A DNA stretch of 64,000 bases, taken from NCBI GenBank assembly GCA_030015575.1, contig JASDDO010000004.1:318192654-318256653 (forward strand). The letters are read 5' to 3'. Shown here in pieces: positions 57,896 to 64,000 of this stretch; the first letter of the stretch is position 1; each line of letters begins with the position of its first letter. The notes beneath the pieces were generated by a model that searched no databases, had not been told where the DNA came from, and saw nothing but the letters and a program-made list of their open reading frames with translations. The stretch is from Agapanthus africanus. Its lineage: Eukaryota; Streptophyta; Magnoliopsida; Asparagales; Amaryllidaceae. The position numbers and the translations under genes were made by a program.

Positions 57896-59986
57896 GAAGC
57901 CATTATTGTACATATGATGTATATCATAGTGGATGCTTGGACATATATAGAGAGGACTTTCTTGCTCGACATGATAGTATGATATCTTGTTAACTTTGTC
58001 TTAACATGTAGACTTGTATTGTGATACTGTCTTACTCTCAAATGTTGATAAAGCCCTTAGAATATGTACTTAACTACCAGGACTATGATGGAGATCATAC
58101 TAGTGGGACCAGGGTAGTTCACAAGTATATCCTTTAATTGTTCTTAGTCGAGGGAATATCGAGACAGGGCATCGATATTCTAGAGTAGACTAGCGTATAT
58201 GCTTCTTGACCTATATGATGGGCGATAGATGATCCCACATCCATTGGTGTTTGACATCAAAGATGGTATACAGGTGCTCAGTGGAGACTGTGTACACTGA
58301 ACAGGACTCGCCGGGGACTCCTATGTGGTAGTATACCTATCGTCAGATAGCAGTTCTCTGGTAACACTGGTACTGGTTAGTCTGTAAACCCGAGATCGTC
58401 ATAGAGTCTTGTACGGCTCCCACTACGCTTTGATTTCCTTCCTACCATTCTCAAAGAAGACGTGCAAACAGGTGGATTTTGGGTACAGTCCCGAGTCGCA
58501 TGGAGGCAATGAGCGATAAGAGGGGTTTCGTCTCTCCCGGTATTGGGGGTTGATGTTGCGCTATACTCGATTGGGTATAATTGGAAGTCCCTAACCAGGG
58601 CTGCTGCCGAGATTTACTGATAAGTGTTTTTAGTAGTTTCTCGAACCATTATAGGCCAGACATCAGCATGACTTATCACATTACTGGGGTCTGACGATTT
58701 CCAACCCTAGACATGATATGCGACATATCAGACAAAGAAACCGGACTGTACGGTAATGTTACTGATAGGCTTTATGGAGACTGTGGACAGGCTTGCTTGT
58801 TGATCTTCATATCGCTCAATACCCGGGTAGCCATTACGTCCAGCTAGTACCGCTGACGGTTTGTAGGTGACTGATGTGATCATCACCTACTGCTGGCGTA
58901 TTGACGAGTCTTTAGAGTCTCACACAGAAGTTCTCTGGTTCAAGCGAAACGAACTAGGACACATATGTGATATGTGTGTGGGCCTGATTAAATACGAGTA
59001 TGTGATACCGTATTGTAATATGGCAGTCATCTGTTTTCGGTTCGGTTATATGTAATATAACCAGATTGTCGAATCAAGAGTTGATTCGATAATGTGATAT
59101 ACAGATAAATGATATTAGTCGGTCATATGTGATATAACCGGATTATTAGATCAAGTGTTGATTTAATAATGTGATATATATTATATGCGATATAATTATA
59201 TCTTAACTAATATCATTAGCTCACTAATTATTCTTCATTATGTATATATTAATATATATATATATATAATGAAGCATGGCATTTAAATTTCTATTTTTTG
59301 AAAATAGAAATGAGGTGGAAAATGAAAGCATGGTTGCAAGCATGGGATTTACTTTTGTTTATTCATCTTGACTCACTATTCAAGCATGGTTGCAATTTTA
59401 TATTGCATAATTCCATGCTTGAATGAGTGAGGGGTCAAGACTTGGCACTCATTCTAGCTCATTCTCAACACTTAGCCAATTTTCTTGAGTTACTCCCATG
59501 GTTTCTCTCTAGCTTCTTCTTCCTCCTCTTGTCATGGCTCAAGTTTCAATACTCACATGTGATGTGAATCATGAAGCTTGAACACAAACTTGTGAGCTCT
59601 TAATATCCCCTACTTCACCATCCTACACTTGACTAGCGATCAGGTGTAGCGTGTTTCATACGCTAAAGAGTTTAGTGTAAAGGTAGTTTGAGTTGGAGGG
59701 ACTTCGCGTGGATCATCTTCGGCATGAAGGTCATCGGAGGAAGCTCGTTCAAAGTCTCAAGAGAAGCCTAGTGGAGTCGCGGGACTACTACACGGAGCAA
59801 GTGAAGAGAAGGACCGTTCTACAAAGGTTGTATTCTTATTCTCTACATGTAAAGTAGTTTACATTTGGTATTGTCTAAATCTCTAGTTAAAGATTCTAGG
59901 ATTAGGGTTGTTTAGCATGACAATTTTTTGAAAATGGCATGGACGATGCCTTCCGAAACCTTGCTGTCGTGCTAGGGAACCCAACA
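57896..59986 (+). repeat. copia3 5' LTR (5' edge truncated)
   Basis: Ends GGGAACCCAACA. Homologous to the solo LTR throughout. GTG/GAG/GTA-loop hairpins lie at 58959-58977, 59044-59062, 59069-59089 and 59142-59170. Confidence 0.9.
58959..59170 (+). other. Triloop hairpins in copia3 LTR
   Basis: ACACATAT/ATATGTGT (GTG), GGTTATAT/ATATAACC (GTA), TCGAATCAA/TTGATTCGA (GAG) and ATTATTAGATCAA/TTGATTTAATAAT (GTG, one G-U). Stems differ from the solo-LTR equivalents by paired changes. Confidence 0.82.
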
Positions 59987-59987
59987 G

Positions 59988-60000
59988 TGGTATCAGAGCC
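59988..60000 (+). other. Primer-binding site, copia3
   Basis: TGGTATCAGAGCC, one base after the LTR end at 59986; complementary to initiator Met-tRNA. Confidence 0.96.
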
Positions 60001-60555
60001 AGGCCAGAGAATTAGACGATATTTGTCAGATTACGAAATCAAAATAACTTTGAAACTTGAAACGCTATAACCCAGTTTCTGTTGAAATTTTAAAGTCGTC
60101 GGAAAAAATTTTTAGCAACTGCAGAATGTTATATGAGATGTAACATGAACACAGAAGAAAAACGAACACATTTGGCCGGTTTTCACCCGAGCACTTGCCC
60201 CTAAAAACCGAGCAGGCCGGCCCCATGAACAGTTCTGGGATTCATTTTTGTTCTGTGTTCTGGACTTTGGATTTTGGTGTTTCAGGTGTTGCTTGTTTTT
60301 TCTAAAAATTGCATGAGATGTTGATTTTCTATAATGGCAATTCGGATTATTTCGTAGTCGTAATTCTAACTATATTTCGGGTTATTTAGACGGTATTAAA
60401 AAGTTCGGACGGATATCAAATTCCCACTTTAACCCTCGCTGGAAATTTCCAAGAGTTGGATTTTTTTTCCAAGTTAAAGAACATTCAATTATCATGCAAG
60501 TGATTTGATGGACCCTCTAGAAGAACGAAACCCTAACTCGATTTTATGACCGTAA

Positions 60556-60590
60556 GAACCGCCGGCAAATCCTTGGGTTTGCGGTAGTTC
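60556..60590 (+). other. Leader hairpin near PBS (copia3)
   Basis: GAACCGCCGGCAAA faces TTTGCGGTAGTTC around an 8-base loop; a shorter, diverged version of 5853-5897 and 20204-20248. Confidence 0.65.
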
Positions 60591-61859
60591 CGCAGCGCCA
60601 TAAGTGAGATAAGGGTTGGCCCTTCTACGGTTGGTCCATAGGTACTGTGGCATGTTCTGAGTATTTTTAAACTGCGCTCAAGTGTTGAGCTTTTTGGGAA
60701 ATTTTGGGTGTTTGTTCATTCGATCGGAATGTTTAACATCGTCTAGCTATTTGATGACATGTGATGTTATGTGTTGCTTGGATATATTTTATTGGATCGT
60801 CGTGTTTTGAATAGCCGGGGGTTTTATGTGAGATGAGAGTTTTTATTTTCATTCATGTAAAATTCATTGTATGTAATATTCTTTTATTGGGGCACTTCCG
60901 GGTTGAGGATGATGTCACCATTGTTGTATATTATTTACTTTTCCGCATCAGGATAGACCCAAGGCGGGGAGCATAAGTAACCGGGTTCTAGAGTCCAGTG
61001 GGAGACCATCTCGAGGAGTCGAGTCCGGGTCTCTTAACTCTAGAATTGGTAGGGTTGCTTGCCACTCTCGTAGGGGTCTAAAGATGTCGGTTTGGTTATT
61101 CATCCCGACAGTGAAATCCGTGTTTTATACTGGCTTAATTTAAAACACGGAATTCCTAGTATATCCAATATTTCATATGTTATCTTCTGCTGCCGATGTT
61201 CTGTGATGTGATCACTTTATATGCTTGAGACAAATACTTTATTATTGTATATATGATATATAATAAACGTTGCTTATGTTTTGCACTCGCGCTAGTCCCG
61301 CCCCGCTATGTCGTTAGTTAAGTAACCTAACGGTGCATAACGGGACACTGTGGCGAATGCGGATAGTATAAGCGTACGTTATATTTTCGTTTCTTCTGTG
61401 ATGCTTAGGAAGCATAATTGATGGAACTTTATTAATAAGATTAATGAAAGAAAAGAAACCTAAAGATGTCGTAGAATCAAATTTTCAAAAAAATGGGTAG
61501 CTCTAGTTTTTGCTTTGCATAGTGGTATTCCTTGTAGAATATCCAGCACCTTATTCGATAAGGTAAGAGCCGAGATCCCTTCACCGGAAGTGACCTCTTT
61601 AGCGAAATTAGCAGATGCTACAACCCACTCGGTTTTGTTTTTGATTGCCTTTTTAGTTCTTGTTTTGCATAGCGGTATTTCTTGTAGAATATCCAGCACA
61701 TTATTCGATAAGGAAAGAGCCGAGATTCCTTCACCGAGAGTGATCTCTTTAGTAAAACTAGTAAAAACCTAAAAAACACTCCTTTTCAAAATCACTCAAT
61801 TCTACATTGATATCAAGTTCATTACGCAAAAGGTTTCCTGTCGTAGCCTTCCGTCATTT

Positions 61860-62090
61860 CAGATAAGTACTACTTAGTATTCGTGCTACGTTTGTTGACT
61901 ATGTTAAGGCGTAGTGTGCGGTAGCTAATTAGTGCTTATCTGCTAAAGCACAAGATACGATTAGATTAGGGTAGTCGTGCGACTTTGTTGACTATGTTAA
62001 GGGTCGTACGGGTGGGTTTAATTCAATCAGGAAATGACGGGTTGAACTTGGCTAGCGCTTATGATTTGTTGACTACATTAAGGTCATAAG
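61860..62090 (+). other. Three hairpins with a common loop (copia3)
   Basis: Loop TTTGTTGACTATGTTAAGG at 61891-61909 and 61984-62002 (identical) and TTTGTTGACTACATTAAGG at 62065-62083. Stems: CTACG/CGTAG, CGTGCGAC/GTCGTACG (one G-U) and CTTATGA/TCATAAG. The first is enclosed by CAGATAAG (61860-61867) and CTTATCTG (61935-61942). Confidence 0.88.
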
Positions 62091-62115
62091 TTGCCAGGGG
62101 CAAAATATTATCGGG

Positions 62116-62202
62116 AATTTCAAGTGTTGAAATTTGCAATGAGATTGCATACCTTCTATGAGATAGTTGGATCCTGATACCCACTGCGAGTAAGAGTTAC
62201 TC
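62116..62202 (+). other. Run of four triloop hairpins (copia3 leader)
   Basis: AATTTCAA-GTG-TTGAAATT (62116-62134), TGCAAT-GAG-ATTGCA (62135-62149), CTAT-GAG-ATAG (62156-62166), GAGTAA-GAG-TTACTC (62188-62202). All stems are perfect. The same four occur in copia1 (3373-3459) and copia2 (18127-18213). Confidence 0.88.
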
Positions 62203-62537
62203 CTGAGAGAATTTTACACATCACAATTAGCCGATCAAGTGGGTGTCTAGAAAGGTGTTAACGGGGTCATGCCGCTGGGAAAACGAGGTTTATTTTAATT
62301 AGGTCCGTGCGAAAGCACGAGGAACCTCCCTCAAAGTACCGGCGCTGGCCTGGCTGAAAGATTGGCGAACTTGTAAACTATAATTAATTCCGGCTAGTCT
62401 TACCTTTTAGAATTTGAAGGAAGATTTGATAGAAACAATGGGAGCCATCCTGACTAGATAAGATAATAAACCAATCTAATTTTGCAAAGAGCGCACGCAA
62501 AGTGATTATCCTTCTCTCTCTCCTAGTAGCGACCAAT

Positions 62538-63036
62538 GTCACGCCTTAATCAAGATAATAATATGGACGTATTAACCGAACCCGCTTGTTATACTGAGTA
62601 GGGGAACGTTGGTTCCGCTCCAACTTATAAGTGTTATAAGTCCGAGCAGGAAATAGGGGAATATCCGGATTACCACGCCACCCAGACGAAGAATAAGCAT
62701 GTTGATGCAATTTCTTCGAGTGTGTTAGTTACAGAGAACTGTTTCTCAGTACACTCTACATCCTGGGTATGTGATACCGGATCAAGATCCCGCATATGTA
62801 ATATGTTACATGGGCTACAGAAAGGTAGAGAACTGGAAAATGGTGATATATCTCTAAGTGTTAGAGAATGGTGCAAGTGTTGCAGCCAAATCAAATCGCA
62901 GATATCACCTTGTATTACCAAATACATTGATTCTGAACTAATGTTATTATATACCGAATCTGATATACAACATTACATCGGTTTCTTTATTAAGTTAAAG
63001 AAGGATATAATTTTGTATTGGCGGATAATGTTGTGA
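62538..63036 (+). pseudogene. copia3 protease with decayed zinc knuckle
   Basis: ATG at 62538 starts MSRLNQDNNMDVLTEPACYT, then a stop (62599-62601). Further pieces: APTYKCYKSEQEIGEYPDYH (knuckle position, only one Cys), HSTSWVCDTGSRSRICNMLH with the DTG active site, then a frameshift and YYIPNLIYNITSVSLLS. Non-functional. This ATG is the best hint for the true start of pol in the family. Confidence 0.78.
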
Positions 63037-63149
63037 ACATTTTTCCTTAATCAAGAGTTGATTGGATCATGCACGTTATGTAATAGCATATAAGTTCCAA
63101 ATCAAACCACAGTTCAAAGTATATAGAACACACACAAGAGGAGTAGTTC

Positions 63150-64000
63150 AGAAATGAACGAATCTTTCTTGTGGCATTGTAGACTAGGTCATATCAATGC
63201 GACACGACTAGCTAAGTTACATAAGAATGAGTATGAGAATCTGTTCGAATTTTCATCTTATGATACTTGCTAGTCTTGTCTCAAAAGTAAAATGACCAAT
63301 ACTCAGTTTACTGGAAATATAGAAAGAGTTATTGAACTCTTGGGACGGATACATGATGATATATACGGTCCTATGTCTATAAATGCCATGGTTGGTTCTT
63401 CGTACTTCATTATATTCATTGATCTTCTCTCGGGATTCGGACATATGTTCCTGTTGAAACACAAGTCTGAAACTTTTGAGAAATTCAAGGAATATAAGCT
63501 TGAAGTTAAGAACCAGACGAGTAGAAGTATTAAGTCCTTCGATGTGATCAAGGAGGAGAATACTTACGCATGGAGTTCCTGGAGTTTCTGAAAGGAGAAT
63601 AGGATTCTCTCTCAGCTTACTCCTTCGAATACACCACAACACAACGGTGCATCGGGGCGGAGGTATCGCACCCTATGAGATATGGCGCGCTCTATGATGA
63701 GTATTGCTGTGTTATCTATTTCCTTTTGGAATTATGCACTTGAGAAGTTGCATACCTATTGAATGGGGTTCCATCCAAATCAGTGCTTACCACTCCATAT
63801 GAGATATGGAATGGGAAGAGACCATGTCTTAAACGAGTTAAGATATAGGGTTGTCCGGCCTATGTTGAAAGGCAGAATCCGGACAAGCTCGAGGCAATGT
63901 CAGTTCTGTATAAGTTTGTTGGATATCCCGAACATTCGCAAGGGAATATCTTATACCACACTGAGAAGCAAAAGGTGTTTTGTTTCTCAGCATGCCACAT
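63150..64000 (+). pseudogene. copia3 GAG_pre-integrase and integrase (to window end)
   Basis: NESFLWHCRLGHINATRLAK begins GAG_pre-integrase (63150 on), with a stop after YDTC (TAG at about 63272). Integrase: [40 protein letters not shown], and then, in other frames, TPQHNGASGR and TTPYEIWNGKRPCLKRVKI. The catalytic region is broken by several indels. It continues past the window. Confidence 0.82.

Larger units (their letters stand above)
60001..62530 (+). other. copia3 gag-less structured leader
   Basis: 2.5 kb with no long ORF, colinear with the other two leaders. Notable hairpins: 60126-60146 (9 bp, GAG loop); 60986-61045 (three-step stem: TTCTAGAGT/ACTCTAGAA, GAGACC/GGTCTC, CTCGA/TCGAG, GGAG loop); 61203-61215 (GTG loop); 61401-61415 (AGG loop); 61429-61447 (AAG loop); 62306-62319 (CGTGC/GCACG with GAAA tetraloop). 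A copia3-only hairpin, GTCCCG...CGGGAC, spans 61295-61346. Two tandem units of about 145 bp lie at about 61530-61760. Confidence 0.75.
43284..64000 (+). mobile_element. CACTA transposon D, 3' end outside window
   Basis: Starts CACTACAGGAAAATGGGTGT at 43284, a different TIR from A, B and E. GC-rich leader, G-rich intron, structured region, decayed TNP2, DUF4216 and TNPA-like exons follow. Two insertions: CACTA E (43560-52020) in the 5' leader and copia3 (57896 on) in a TNPA intron. The 3' end is not reached. The 3' half is far closer to A than the 5' half is. Confidence 0.82.
57896..64000 (+). mobile_element. copia3: Ty1/copia retrotransposon, gag-less, 3' part outside window
   Basis: Plus-strand element of the copia1/2 family: LTR to 59986, PBS, 2.5-kb leader, protease, GAG_pre-integrase, integrase to the window end. 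The first ~20 bases of the LTR are missing: D sequence TAATTTTA runs directly into AGAAGCCATTATTG, where the solo LTR has AGAGGCCATTACTG. Pol is full of stops and frameshifts. Confidence 0.88.

Noticed and set aside
62306-62319. Group II intron domain
   Set aside because: A GAAA-capped stem alone is not diagnostic; no domain V consensus or GUGYG 5' end could be found nearby.
61200-62530. Group I intron or rRNA fragment as source of the leader
   Set aside because: No conserved group I core elements or rRNA sequence recognised.
1-64000. CRISPR arrays, rRNA or tRNA genes
   Set aside because: No regular repeat-spacer pattern and no rRNA or tRNA sequence seen; the only tRNA-related sequences are the primer-binding sites.

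Overview
Nuclear DNA of a flowering plant, almost entirely nested transposons. The evidence is TNP2-type CACTA (En/Spm) DNA transposons, Ty1/copia elements primed by initiator Met-tRNA, exons of an AGO4-clade Argonaute, and a B3-domain exon. No species is assigned. The only stretch that looks like non-transposon background is about 34,918-43,283.

Left half (1-34,917): element F (3' end only, 34,634-34,917) is the host of CACTA element A. A runs from before the window to 34,633. A is itself cut by three insertions: (i) copia1 (minus strand, up to 8,273); (ii) a solo LTR (10,502-22,593, TSD AGTAT), which in turn holds the complete copia2 (12,302-22,218, minus strand, TSD CTTTT); (iii) CACTA element B (29,202-34,367, TSD CTT). 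A carries the TNP2 transposase, DUF4218, DUF4216 and TNPA-like genes, all mutated. B has lost TNP2 but keeps a TNPA-like gene whose visible exons contain no stop.

Middle (34,918-43,283): AT-rich intergenic DNA with microsatellites, two foldback elements, a 483-bp solo LTR of a different copia (TSD ATATA), a degenerate 30-bp repeat array and a B3-domain exon remnant.

Right half (43,284-64,000): CACTA element D has a different terminal sequence. It is interrupted by CACTA element E (43,560-52,020, TSD CGC) and by copia3 (plus strand, 57,896 to the window end). E is heavily rearranged. It holds three copies of the CACTA 5' region, a 2.5-kb near-perfect palindrome, and a captured piece of an AGO4-clade gene with its introns still in place.

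Most interesting points. (1) copia1-3 form a copia family with no gag. In place of gag they share a leader of about 2.5 kb packed with short hairpins. Many of these have a three-base purine-rich loop (GAG, GTG, AAG, AGG). Three more hairpins have different stems but nearly the same 19-20 nt loop. The LTRs carry further GTG-loop hairpins. Stems differ between copies by compensatory changes, and G-U pairs mostly fit the sense strand, so these look like selected RNA structures. (2) The CACTA elements carry a long stem-loop region upstream of TNP2 whose stems also covary between copies. (3) A transposon has captured exons of an Argonaute from the clade that silences transposons.
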